Positions 31,991-42,628 of a stretch of 64,000 nucleotides of DNA are shown in pieces; positions within the stretch are counted from its first letter, which is position 1, and every line of letters begins with the position of its first letter. The notes under the pieces are model-generated. The model was not told the DNA's origin. It saw nothing but the letters and a program-made list of their open reading frames with translations, and did not search any database. The DNA is from Rhynchopus euleeides (lineage: Eukaryota; Euglenozoa; Diplonemea; Diplonemida; Diplonemidae): contig OY723288.1 of the NCBI GenBank assembly GCA_963210315.1, positions 1,054,001 through 1,118,000 on the forward strand. Reading direction: 5' to 3'. The position numbers were made by a program, and so were the translations under genes.

Positions 31991-32258
31991 GAAGGGGACA
32001 AGGAAATTCGCAACAAAGTCCAGCGCTGATATGCCACCACACCTCATATCCCAAGCACACACCCAACTGTGCGTTTTTCCCTTCATATTTGGGCGTTCTT
32101 CCTGCAGTACAGTGTATAGAGTTGTCGAGTCGACAACTGCCAGTTGTCGACTCGACAAGTGCCAGTTGTCGAGTCGACAACTGGCAGTTGTCGAGTTTGA
32201 GGTTGTCGACTCCACTAGTTGAGGTCACTCGTAACTACCAAACTAGTGCACCGTGTAT

Positions 32259-34572
32259 CTTTGCGGGGGGGGGGGGGGTGAGGGGCTGGAGTTTCCCGCT
32301 CGTACGCACAGACGCTAACACTCCTGGGTTTTTTCTACTAGTTACGAGCGATGAAGCGTAACGAAGTCGCAGTAACAAAGGGAATCGTACGACTGAAGCT
32401 TAGGATGCGCTCAACAACAAGCAGTCCGGAACTGGTCCTCCACCGTTTGCTGGACAGGGTGTCTACAAGAAAGCAAAAGGAGATGGTCCGACACGGGTGC
32501 TTATTTTTCTAGTGCGGGTTTGCGGGTACGATTTTCTTTTTACGGCCCAGAGGCGTCAGCGCGTCTCGTGGGGGCGCCAGAGCGAGATCTTTAGACCGCG
32601 CCAGTCGTTTTTTTCTTGAAACTTCGGACCACCGAGGCAAGAGGGGGGGTGTTTGCCCCTGCCGCAGCTTTGCGGACCAGATGTCCGTGCTCCGTCCACT
32701 AACGAATGTGTGGCACGTGGCGGTCGGGCCGAGGTGCTCAGGCAATCAGTCACACATAAAGCTCCAGCCAAAGCAATCACCGACCAGAGCACACTGCCCT
32801 ACATCCGAATGCAATGTTTCATTAATCATCTCCTCTCTCCGAGGGTCTGCGGCAGTTTCCTTCACGCGGGCCGCAGCCAACCTCGGTTGGTTCCGGTGGC
32901 CCGGTGGGGTGTGGGTATCGCTAAGAAGGCACGGTGGGCCTAGCAGGGTCTCCACACACACAGGCACACCACCGTCTTTCCACTGTATGATTCCTCCCCG
33001 TTGGTGTTCAGCTCACTGCATTGCCCAGGTGCGTCGTTTCGTATTTCAGGGGGCACATGGCACACAGGGCACTCGGGAGGGCTTTCCTACATTTCGACTC
33101 GCCCCGATCTGCAATTTGAAACCAGACCGCCTTTATGCATTTTTTTCTCCGGCGGTCTTCTTTTAACGCTTTGTGATCGGCTATTCATCCAAGGCCTGGC
33201 TAGTGCATCGTGTCTAGATTTAAACAGGTCAGGTGCGTCGGTAGCCGAAATCGACTGGCGGGCTACTCGGTTTTTTCTCGAGCCCGATTTTTCCAACCCG
33301 GGGGCACGGGCATTCAAATCCGTGCGCCATGCGGAGAGGGCTGCTGGAGTGCTCGATGGTGGGATGCACTCCTCATATCCAGGTGTGTCACCTCCAGCAA
33401 TCACACAAGGGATGTCTGCCTGATACGGTATAGGCCCCGGTTTGAGCCTCCTCGGCAGCGCAGCTGAGCAGGTTCAGGCTCTTCGATTGAAGGAGAGGTG
33501 TGTGGATCAAGGAATGGTTCGGCTGACCTGTTCCGGCCCCCAAGTGCCGCACACTGTCTGAAAACCTTGCCTCTGTGTGCTAGAGGGGGGGTGAGAAGCG
33601 GTGGGTTGGGGGGAGGGGGTGATATGGGATATGGGATTGAGGCCAATCGAAAAAAATCCTTCATCAGCGCAGAGAAGCAACGCACGGACTCCGCAAAGCA
33701 AACAGCCCAGCAAAAAAATAGCAGCGAGTGGGTGGTAAAAGAAAGAGCTGGATACTCAAGGAGAGCCTCCCCTTCCTCGCTTCCCCCCGGATGGCGGTGC
33801 GTGGGCATGCCCGACACCCCCTTCACCCCCTTCACTCCCTTGACGCGCGGCGCGGGGGTCAGCAGCAGCAGCTGTGACATCTCAGGTTGCAGCCACCCCG
33901 TTTTATATATTTTTTTGAACACGACTCCTGCCACACCTCGCTTTTCTCCACATTACCACCCCGTGCCAGGAGGGAGGGCAGAGACGGCGGCGGCGGCGGC
34001 TCGGGGGGGTGGGTGGGGGGGTTTGGGGGGGAGGGAGGGTGCGCAGATTCTATTCTTCGCCAACACATACACACTGATATCGATTTGCCGCCCCCTCTCC
34101 CCCCCTCCTCCCCCACCCCTTCCCACCACCCCTCCCTCCACAAACACCCCTCCCTAACCTTCTTCCAAGTGAATAGAACAGAGGTGTGCCGAGGTGGGCA
34201 GAGTTTGCTCAGATTTTTTTTGCGGCTTGACTGTCTTCTCGACAGAACCCTACCGCTCGTTTTAACGGGCGGGTGGTGGGGTGGGGGGCGGGGTGGGGGG
34301 ATTTCCCCCCCCCCCCCCCGCTGTGTGGGTGTGTGTGATTTGCCACCCACGTGCAGTGCTGTTGTGACCCTCTCCTGACCTGTCCCCCCCCCATTCTCAG
34401 CGCCTTTCTTTAAAACCCCCCCCCCCCCCCATACCCTCCCCTGGTTATCACTCACACAACACCTCTCTCTGTCTGTCTCCTTCCCTTTCCCTCTCCTACT
34501 CGCCCCTACCTATCACCCCCGCTTGTTCGCTCTGGGTCTGGAGTGATTTATTTCCCCCCCTCTCTTCCGCAA
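32259..34572. other. Intergenic, 2.3 kb
   Basis: No gene seen. About 32420-32480 is a diverged match to about 43675-43735 (both contain ggacagggtgtctac), probably a fragment of an old element. The remainder is rich in poly-C and poly-G, especially 33990-34470. Confidence 0.5.
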
Positions 34573-36726
34573 ATGAATTTCTTTCCGGTATACGCTGACC
34601 CGGTGCCGGCGAAACCTGTGCAAACTAGCACGGCATTACCCATGCCATGCACAGCGGCTGCCGCAGAGCGCCTGTCACAAATGATGCTGCCCGGCGAGCA
34701 GGAGGAACTCAGGGTGCGGAACTGCCTCTGCCCGGAATCGCATCCACATGCTGGCATACGAGAGGACATGACGTGGGTGTGTGGGCTTCTGGTCATAACA
34801 AACTATCGAATTGTGTTCCTCTGCGATGCAGCCAGGATGAAGGGCGGCATCGCGTTCGACCTGCCCCTGTCCCTGCTGCGCAAGGTGCAGAAGCAGAACA
34901 AGGGTGACTGCGACCCGACCCACGGGACCTACACCTGGCGCCTGCTCCTTACATTCCAGAACTGCTGCGACGTGCGCCTGGCGTTCGACCCGGAGGACCG
35001 TTCCCTCGAGCTGGTCTGCCAGCACCTCACCGCCGCTGTGGGGTGCCACACCACGCAGGACATCTCCGCATTCTTCTGCTTTAAACACGGTGCTGCGAGA
35101 GAGGACCTGCTGCGCTCCCCGGGGTATCACTACGACCCGCATAAGGAGTTCAGCAGGCAGGGCGCGTTGGACAACGGGTGGCGCATCACAGAGGCCAACA
35201 AGGGGCATGCCATAGCGCAGAGCTATGCCGAGGCCCTCTGCGTGCCTGCCCTGGCGAGCGATGAGGACGTGGAGGAGTGTGCGAAGGTGCGGGAGTTGGG
35301 CCGGTTCCCCATCCTCAGCTACTACCACCGGGCGTCGCATGCGTCGCTGACGCGGAGTGCGCAGGCGACAGGGGTTGATGTTGAGTATGTGCATTCCATA
35401 GCGAGCGCGTCGAAGCAGGTCCGGCACAACGGCAACGGGCATAACGGGGTCAACGGGGCCAACGGGAGGAACGGGTCTGCCCACACAAAGGAGCCGTCCG
35501 ACTTCATCATCCTCGACCTGCGGCCCTATCACTATGCGATGGCGAATAAGGCGCGTGGGGCGGGGCCTGAGAGTGAAGCAACGTATAGGCTGCCCGTGAG
35601 GTTCGGCGGGATCGAGCGGCTCACAGGGGTGCAGGAGTCGTTCTGCCAGCTCTCCGCCCTCATCGCACGGAGCAACGAGATGTCGCCGCAGTGCGCCCGG
35701 GAGCTGAAGTGGCTGTCAGAGCTGGAGAGGACGCAGTGGCTGCACCTCGTCGGCTGCCTGCTGGATGTCAGCGTATCCTATGCGAAAGAGTTGGAGAAGG
35801 GGGTCGGGCTGCTGGTGCACTGCACCCACGGGTGGGACCGCACGTCGCAGGTGGTGTGCCTCATCCAGATGATCCTCGACCCCTACTGCCGGACGCTGTC
35901 TGGCCTGGCGATGCTGGTGGAGAAGGAGTGGGTCCACGCCGGGCACAACTTCCGCACCCGCAGCGGCTTCTCCAAGGGGAAGGAGCGCGCGCCCATCTTC
36001 CTCCAGTTCCTCGACTGCGTGCACCAGCTGCTGGTGCAGAACCCGCATGCCTTTGAGTTCAACCAGAGGCTGCTGCTGTTCCTCGCGGACTGCCCCTACT
36101 CCTGCCTCTACGGGAATTTCATGGCAGATTCCCCTGGGGAGCGGAAGGAGCACTCCATCCCGTCGAAGACAGCCTCGGTGTGGTCGCATGTCTTCAGCCC
36201 CGAGCACATCGACAGCTTCCGCAACGAGCGGTACGCGCAGAGGGAGGGGCTCCCGGTGCAGATCGGGCGGCAGCACAGCGGGCCGCAGTCTGTCCCCCGC
36301 ATGGTGGCTGGGTCCAACGGGGCGAGATATGACGGGCCTGGGGTGGTCAACGCGAGCCTCTGCAGCGCGCTGTCCATCGATGCCTTCTGCGAGGGGCTCG
36401 CGGCGCAGCAGGAGGCGTCCCCATCACGCACCCTGCAGGTCGATGCGCGCCCCCAGTCCCTCAGCCTGTGGCGGGAGTACTTTCTGCGCTACAGCGGGGG
36501 GAGGGCTGTCACGACAAACGGGCCTGTCCCCAAATGGGAGGTTGCGGCAAGAAAGCTCAAAAAGCAGGTCCGCCTTCTCCAAGAGGAGCTCCGTCGGCTC
36601 CGCCCCCTCTGCGAGTCACACGAGGAGTACGATGCAGTGACAGGGGGGAGCGAGAGCGACGACGACCTCCACGGGAGGGGCGATGACGACTTCGATGCCT
36701 TCGATTCCTTCGTGGGTGTGGGGTAG
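34573..36726 (+). CDS. Myotubularin-family phosphoinositide phosphatase (717 aa)
   Basis: The N-terminal third is a PH-GRAM domain (from about residue 25; WVCGLLVITNYRIVFLCDAA is typical). The myotubularin phosphatase core follows: LGRFPILSYYHRASHASLTRSAQ, ILDLRPYHYAMANKA, and the signature loop VHCTHGWDRTSQV with C417-x5-R423. This family removes the 3-phosphate from PI3P and PI(3,5)P2 on endosomes. The loop reads CTHGWDR instead of the usual CSDGWDR, so the conserved aspartate after the cysteine is His. An Asn-Gly repeat insertion (about 286-302) interrupts the core. A short coiled coil near residue 660 and an acidic tail end the protein. The frame extends 10 codons upstream without ATG; 34573 is the first ATG. 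Intronless. Confidence 0.92.
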   Translation: MNFFPVYADPVPAKPVQTSTALPMPCTAAAAERLSQMMLPGEQEELRVRNCLCPESHPHAGIREDMTWVCGLLVITNYRIVFLCDAARMKGGIAFDLPLSLLRKVQKQNKGDCDPTHGTYTWRLLLTFQNCCDVRLAFDPEDRSLELVCQHLTAAVGCHTTQDISAFFCFKHGAAREDLLRSPGYHYDPHKEFSRQGALDNGWRITEANKGHAIAQSYAEALCVPALASDEDVEECAKVRELGRFPILSYYHRASHASLTRSAQATGVDVEYVHSIASASKQVRHNGNGHNGVNGANGRNGSAHTKEPSDFIILDLRPYHYAMANKARGAGPESEATYRLPVRFGGIERLTGVQESFCQLSALIARSNEMSPQCARELKWLSELERTQWLHLVGCLLDVSVSYAKELEKGVGLLVHCTHGWDRTSQVVCLIQMILDPYCRTLSGLAMLVEKEWVHAGHNFRTRSGFSKGKERAPIFLQFLDCVHQLLVQNPHAFEFNQRLLLFLADCPYSCLYGNFMADSPGERKEHSIPSKTASVWSHVFSPEHIDSFRNERYAQREGLPVQIGRQHSGPQSVPRMVAGSNGARYDGPGVVNASLCSALSIDAFCEGLAAQQEASPSRTLQVDARPQSLSLWREYFLRYSGGRAVTTNGPVPKWEVAARKLKKQVRLLQEELRRLRPLCESHEEYDAVTGGSESDDDLHGRGDDDFDAFDSFVGVG

Positions 36727-39700
36727 ACGAGTTGCGGCAACGGGGAGGCGCAGGGGTGTGTGTGTGGGGGTGGTGGTGGTGGTGGTGGTGGTGGTGTATG
36801 CTATGAGTTGAAATATCCACCCATTTCACAAGCCGAATCTTTATTCCGTGGCCCCCTGTCTTTTGTCGGAGTGGAGTGGGTGGGGGGTGGGGGGGTGGGG
36901 CGCCCCGACCACAACCCCCCCCCCCCCCCAACAGATGCGTTCAGCCTTGTGTTGTAATAACCCCTTGCCCTCGCTGGTCCGTCTGTCCTCAATTCTTCTC
37001 CTGAGGCTCCTCCTAGCTCACGCCCTCCCTCGCTTCTGGAACTAACCCAACAGCCATTCGAGATGCCAGTGTCTGCGTGAGGGTGTGTGATGGTGTGAGC
37101 AGAAAGTGCTGGAAAGTGAGAGTCTCCACTTGTGGAGATCACATCACATCACATCACATCAGCAGGGGGTGTTCGGTGCACTACTCTGCAACTACTATCG
37201 GGAAGATGCACGGGTGTACGCATGTGATGCACACCCGTGCATCTTCCCGATAGTAGTTGTAGAGTAGTGCATGTGATGCAGTAGAGATCGCCTCAAGAAG
37301 AGCAGAGGTTTCTCTGTGTGCTCTACGCTGCGGCAGAAATAAAGGGAGGAGGGCGTGTGTGTTTGGATGTGTGTGCGAAGAATAGTGTGAACAGTGCGGT
37401 TGGCTCAACTTGCTCCTTGCCGGCGGCAAACCCCGAGGCAGCAGCAACGGTGCTGCATCATTTTGGACAGAAGAACAGGAGAGGGGGGCTGTAGGCTCAG
37501 ATTTAAAACGACGGTCAACAATGCGGCCAAACCACGTGGTGTGTGGCACCGCACAGGGCACATGTTGGGGTGGGGTGGGGTGGGGAGAAGAGGGCTGGGG
37601 GACCCGCCATAAACACCTGAGGCCAAGAGGTGGGTTGAGAAGGGGAGCCCCTCTCTGGGTGGGTGGGGAAGTAGGAGCTGCCCTTGCGACATTTGCCGCG
37701 CCAGCAAAATAAAACGAGCGTGTTTCCACGCTGTGAGTCATCTATCCCACACTGCCTCCGCAGATTTTGTATGACTCTGTCCTGCACGGCGGCATCCTTT
37801 GTCACATATGCTTCTTCATCTCGGACGGCTGTGGCTGTATTGCGTGCATCAGATGGGCTGTGTTATACCACACCCCCACCCTGTAGCACTGCACTGAACG
37901 AATAATGCCACAGCTGTGTGTGGAGGGAGCGGCAGAGTTCGCTCAGCGGCGCGACCTCCACGAAACAGAAAGCTTAACGTGTGTGATGGGGTGTGATAGC
38001 CACGATGTTCACTGATTCGAAGACGCACAAAGGGGTCCTTGCCCCGCTTGCCATCCCACCTGTCTGTGAGATAGTTCGGGGGAAATAGTTGCTCTCACCC
38101 GTTCTGCGCAAGGGAATTCCACAAGCTGAGTTAGGTTGAGTTAGGCTGGCCGATCTCGGTCCTGTTTCTCTACAGACCGAACGCATGTGAATTTTCTTCG
38201 AGTTTCTTTGAGTTGGGGGGAATCCTGAAGAGAGCGGCGGGCAAGACGAACGAACGATCTGTCGTGTGTGTATGTGTGGTATCTTCAAAACTATATTTGC
38301 CCCCCCCCCCCATTTTCCCGGCGGCCCACTCTTTGTGCCCAACGTTGAGATATGACACCACCGCCCCCCCTCTGCTACCATACCGTCACAGCAGTTGCAG
38401 TGCATTAGGTCAGCCTTTGCGCCCCTGCTCTTCTCCGCACAGCCATTCCCCTCATTTCCGCCGCACTGTGAACCCACCGACATGTCTCTGGCATCAGAGC
38501 ATTCTTTTTAACACACACAGACACGGGGAGTCGGGTCTCGGGTTGCATTTCAACTCGTCGGATCCGACTTTATCGGGCGTCCTACTCGCTGCCGGGCACC
38601 CCCCGACTACCCTCGCCGTACGCAGACAGGAGGGGGGAGTGGGTGGGTGTGGGGGTTGCCTGGTTCCAATAAGATCAATCCACCTGTTTCGTCTCATATT
38701 GGAAGGTGTCGTGCAGAGTGACGGGAACAGTGCTTCTACGGGAACTGAATTCGATAGCGGGGGGGTAGGGGTGGGGGGGGGGGTGCTGGGGGAATGGGGG
38801 GGGGACGACGTATGGCTTTGTGGGCTCGCTGGTTGCAGTCTGCAGAAGCAGGAATAGTTTAGCCTGGAACTGTCGGTGTTCTTCTGACGATGGATGATAT
38901 GGCAGCACTGTACACACACTCACACTCACACCTGAACCTTTTTTCTTTGCCTGAAGCCCACTGCATGCTGCTGTACGCCGGCCCGCTTGGCTCTTCTGTA
39001 TGCTTCAAAGTGACAGCCCACTCTAACCCAGACCACCACGCACATACTTTGTTTTGCCGACACTGGGTCTCTCTTTCGGTATTGCCGTGATTTTGTTACA
39101 TCAAGAAGCTCTTGTCAAAAAAAAGTAAAAGGGGCAGGCTGCATCAGCGTAGCTTTGGGAGTTGAGCGGAACCTCCCTTGATGCACGGGCAGGCCGTACG
39201 GGAAAGTCATGCGCATACCCTCCCTCCCCCCCCCCGCAGGCATGCATCAGGCTAGCAACAGTGCGGTCTGGCATTACACCTCACCTGCTTCCCCCCCCGG
39301 CCCTCCTCGGGCCTTGCGCAACCAAATAACAACTCGTGGACCCCCTCCCCCCGCTCGTGCGCACAGACGCCATCCGGTGTTCTTTCGACTGACGCAGGCA
39401 CGTTGCACTGCCACAGGCCTCCCTCAAAATGCGGGAGGGAGTTGGGCTGCTGTGGCTCTGTTCTACCCCCGCCGGACCCCCCCACCCCACCCCACCCCCT
39501 CTCGCCTTGTCTTTTCGGGAAAACGGCTGTTGTTGCTGCTGTCTTCTCTGCAGAACCACCACCACCCACCACCTGCAGGGGAGGCATTTGAGACCAGCCT
39601 CAACACATAACACATAACCTCGTCCCCCCCACCCCCACCGCCACCCCCTCTACACACACTACACACGGGGTTTGGCATTTTGTTGCTTCCGCGTTAACCC

Positions 39701-39900
39701 CCCGGTGAAAACCCCCAAGGCTTTTCACCAGCAGCCACTCTCCCCTCCCCCCCTCCACTCCTTCGTTTTGAGGTTAAGCCTTTGGGCAGGCAGGGTCGCT
39801 TCCGGCGCTGTCTCTCCTCTCCCCCTCCCCTTCCCCTCCCCCTTCTGCATCATCTTCATACTTGCCCCCAACACCTCCCGCCTGAGAGGGTGGGGCTGCA
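36727..39900. other. Intergenic, 3.2 kb
   Basis: No gene seen. It includes a tandem ggt run (36766-36796), a tandem acatc run (37139-37160), a long perfect hairpin (37177-37271) and many poly-C/poly-G tracts. No RNA gene could be recognised beyond the hairpin. Confidence 0.5.
37177..37271. repeat. Near-perfect 41-bp hairpin with 13-nt loop
   Basis: The left arm 37177-37217 and right arm 37231-37271 are reverse complements at 40 of 41 positions. The loop is acgcatgtgatgc. It could be a small-RNA precursor, a miniature foldback element or a recombination product. There is no flanking duplication to favour a transposon. Confidence 0.85.
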
Positions 39901-41415
39901 ATGAGCAACGATGACCTCCCAGCATCTGAAGCAGGTTATGCAGAGTATGAAATCGCCTCCTCGAAGGGAGGCGCGATGAAGGGCAGTGGAGGCGGAGGTG
40001 GCGGCTGCGCGGCAGACATGCCGGCTGCGACGCAGCAGCAGCAGCGGGGTGGTGGTGGTGGTGGTGGTGGTGGTGGGCTGCGCCAGAAGGAGGAGAGCCA
40101 TCCCATGCCCCGCCGCATGTCTGCGCAGCAGAAGGAGCCTGAATACGCAGAGTACGATAATGACAACCTGCCTGACAACGACGCGTTCTACGGCGAAGGG
40201 GAGGAGGAGGAGGAGTACGAAGAGGAGGAGGAGGAGGAAGAAGAAGAAGACGAAGAGGATCAGATCCACCGTCAGATGGAAGAGCTGCGCAGGGCTCAGG
40301 AGGAGTTGATGCGGCAGCAGCGCGCTCTGAAGAAGAAGCGGAGGAGTGCTGCGTCTGCGGCACAGGCTCCGCCGCAGACCTCAGCAGGCAGGGCGAGACG
40401 CGTGTCTGAGCAGCTGCAGCAGGCACAGCAGGCGCAGGCGCAGCCACGCAGGCGTATGGTGAAGCCGCCGCATGAGCTGCTTCAGCAGCACACGCATGTC
40501 GCGCAGCACCGGCAGGCTGAGGCACACCGCCCCCAGCAGGAGGCGGTGTTGAGGCGGCGCGGCCCGCCCCGCGGTGATGCTGCGGCAGCAGCAGCTCCAC
40601 ACCCATCCTCGGCAGCGCGCCCCACACCACACCACACCCCTGCTGCTGCGCACCGCAGCGGCGGCGGCGGAGGTGCCGATGACGACGCCGACGCCCCTTC
40701 CCCCCTGCTGAACTCATCGGCTTCCCGCTTTGAGAACAGCAACTCGCGCCTGTCGAAGCTGCGGCAGCGGGCCGCGCAGATGTTCCCCGCGGAGAAGCGC
40801 GCCAACCCCAACAAGGACTACCTGCTGCGCTCGGCGGGCATCCCGCAGAGACGCGGCGGCGGTGGATCCGGGGGCGCCCCTTTTGGAGACATCCCCTCCC
40901 ACACCCACACCCCTGCCGGGGGAACTGCCAGGGGCGGCAAGGGCAAGGATCACCAGCGCCGGGGCGGTGCGCCGGGCGGCGGCATCCCTGCAGGCAACGC
41001 AGCGGCAGGGATGTCCCCGGAGGCGATACAGGCGATGCGGTCGCTCGGTTTGGACGACTTCTTCCAGACGCATGGAGCCGGGCAGCAGGCGGCAGGAGGA
41101 ATGGGTGGCATGAATGGGCTCGGTGGGTCAATGCCAGGCCTCGAGGACACCGGTGGGCTGGGCGGGTTGGGAGGCATGGGCGGGATGGGTGGCTTGGGGG
41201 GCATGCCTGCCGGCATGCCTGGTATGGAGGGCTTCCGTGGGATGCCGGGAGGAGGAGGCCCCAACGGCATGATGCAATTAGGGGCTGACTATTTCCCCCA
41301 GGAGAGCTGGCTGCAGGGGCTCAAGCGCAAGTATTCCAAGTGGTTTGTCGGCATTCTGGTCATTGCGGTTCTCATGTTGCGCGGTGCTGTCAATAAGATC
41401 TGGAAAGGCCCCTAA
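39901..41415 (+). CDS. Low-complexity, tail-anchored membrane protein (504 aa)
   Basis: Most of the protein is compositionally biased: a Gly-rich and Gln-rich N-terminus, a long Glu tract (about residues 101-117), a coiled coil rich in Arg/Gln/Glu, Ala/His/Pro segments, and Gly-Met repeats (GGMGGMGGLGGMP) between about 400 and 450. Near the C-terminus LKRKYSKWFVGILVIAVLML forms a single membrane helix preceded by basic residues, with a short lumenal tail, which suggests a tail-anchored protein. The segment ending NPNKDYLLRSAGIP and the stretch SPEAIQAMRSLGLDDFF are the least biased parts. No family recognised. Low-complexity DNA makes frame artefacts on the other strand. Intronless; stop TAA. 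Confidence 0.72.
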   Translation: MSNDDLPASEAGYAEYEIASSKGGAMKGSGGGGGGCAADMPAATQQQQRGGGGGGGGGGLRQKEESHPMPRRMSAQQKEPEYAEYDNDNLPDNDAFYGEGEEEEEYEEEEEEEEEEDEEDQIHRQMEELRRAQEELMRQQRALKKKRRSAASAAQAPPQTSAGRARRVSEQLQQAQQAQAQPRRRMVKPPHELLQQHTHVAQHRQAEAHRPQQEAVLRRRGPPRGDAAAAAAPHPSSAARPTPHHTPAAAHRSGGGGGADDDADAPSPLLNSSASRFENSNSRLSKLRQRAAQMFPAEKRANPNKDYLLRSAGIPQRRGGGGSGGAPFGDIPSHTHTPAGGTARGGKGKDHQRRGGAPGGGIPAGNAAAGMSPEAIQAMRSLGLDDFFQTHGAGQQAAGGMGGMNGLGGSMPGLEDTGGLGGLGGMGGMGGLGGMPAGMPGMEGFRGMPGGGGPNGMMQLGADYFPQESWLQGLKRKYSKWFVGILVIAVLMLRGAVNKIWKGP

Positions 41416-41495
41416 CTAGCCTAGTGCCACTGTAGTCCTCGGGGGGAGGGTGGGCGGGTGGGGGGGGGGGGGTTTACGGCATCTGTTTTCTAAAA

Positions 41496-42628
41496 CACTG
41501 TGCCTGGAATTTTGTCCAAAAAATATCACGTTTTCGCACAAGGCAAAAAATGGTCAAAAAACCCGAAAATCGGGTTCGTAGGGTATAGGTCCCCTGTCTG
41601 AAAATGCAAAATATGGCCCCGCAGGTGCCCCCAGAGTGATTTAAAATTGGAAAATCGACATTTTCCACCTACGGGAAATCCCCCAAAATAGGGGGTCCCC
41701 AGCCACGATCCCCAAAAAAATGTCCCGCGCGCCTCTAAGGCACTCTGGATTTTTATTATGTCATCCAGATGCCACATCTGGTTCCAGGAACACCGGTTTT
41801 TGGCCTCAGGAAGTCGAAAAATATGTGTGGAAATTTTTATTCCTGACCAGGATCCCCTAAAAGGCCGATTTCCCCTGTTTACACATGGGGGATTTCATGC
41901 AACGCCCGCTCGTGTGCTGGGTGTGGTATCCGCGACGTGGACGCGGTCGCCCTCTTCCTCCCAGAAGCCACTGATCTTCCTCATCCAACTTCACCTCCGG
42001 ATGTACGCGGCACGTGCTTGGGTTGTCCTGTCGCAGTGCAGCAGAAGTTCCCCTGTGCACTGCTGCCCAAGCCATTTCGGCTGCACGGAATATGCCACGC
42101 AGAGTAACCTGGTATCGCGTGACCAGCTCGTGAGGCTTGGTGCCCCGAATCGAATCGATAGGCTGCGAGGTGCATTGCCTCGGTCAGTTGATGTCCTTGC
42201 GTGTGCATTTTTGTGCCCAACAGTCCCTTGGGTACCTGCAGCGCAGGTGCCTGCACTGGACCAGGACTCCTGATTTACCTCTGGCACTTGTTGATCGGAA
42301 CGGATGCGGCGACATTCCACGGTGCCCATGGATAGCCATGCCGGCACGAAAGTACGTTCACGACGGTTGATTACCATTGCTGCACTCTGTCAGAACCCGA
42401 AGCGTCTCAGCACACCTGAACGCCCACCAGGCCCAGCAGGGGGTGAAACCAAAGGGTCCCCCCTGGGGTTTTTTGACCCAAAATTTTCGAATTCGACATG
42501 TCCCCGGGATTTCCACTATGTCGCAGATTTCGACCATTGGGTCAAGAAAACCTAAAAATCTAGGGGGGAGGTGCTGAAGGATTGCACTGAAAATTTTATC
42601 TAACTCGGTCAAAATTCCAGGCACAGGG
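41496..42628. mobile_element. Possible degenerate DNA element I (1,133 bp)
   Basis: The ends cactgtgcctggaatttt (41496) and aaaattccaggcacaggg (42628) are inverted repeats matching at 17 of 18 positions. Subterminal regions on both sides are A-rich with short foldbacks, unlike the host DNA. No clean target duplication or protein is visible. It may be an old non-autonomous transposon. Confidence 0.5.

Larger units (their letters stand above)
29487..32258 (+). mobile_element. DNA transposon H, unrecognised family, with about 250-bp inverted repeats (2,772 bp)
   Basis: The outer ends atacacggtgc (29487) and gcaccgtgtat (32258) are inverted. Inside them, 29514-29768 and 31983-32219 are near-perfect inverted copies. 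The outer 120 bp of each arm consist of tandem, alternately inverted copies of a unit containing ttgtcgactcgacaact with gtcgac (SalI) cores. The inner 130 bp are unique sequence conserved between arms. Two adjacent + strand reading frames fill the interior. No target duplication is obvious. I recognise no transposase family in the products, so the element may be a new superfamily or a mobilised host-gene pair. Confidence 0.8.

Noticed and set aside
33290..33330. A tRNA-like T-arm (attcaaatccgtg)
   Set aside because: No matching acceptor stem, D-arm or anticodon arm could be folded around it.
39725..41131. A 468-codon minus-strand frame
   Set aside because: Antisense to the low-complexity tail-anchored protein; composed of Ala/Pro/His runs generated by the repeats on the other strand.
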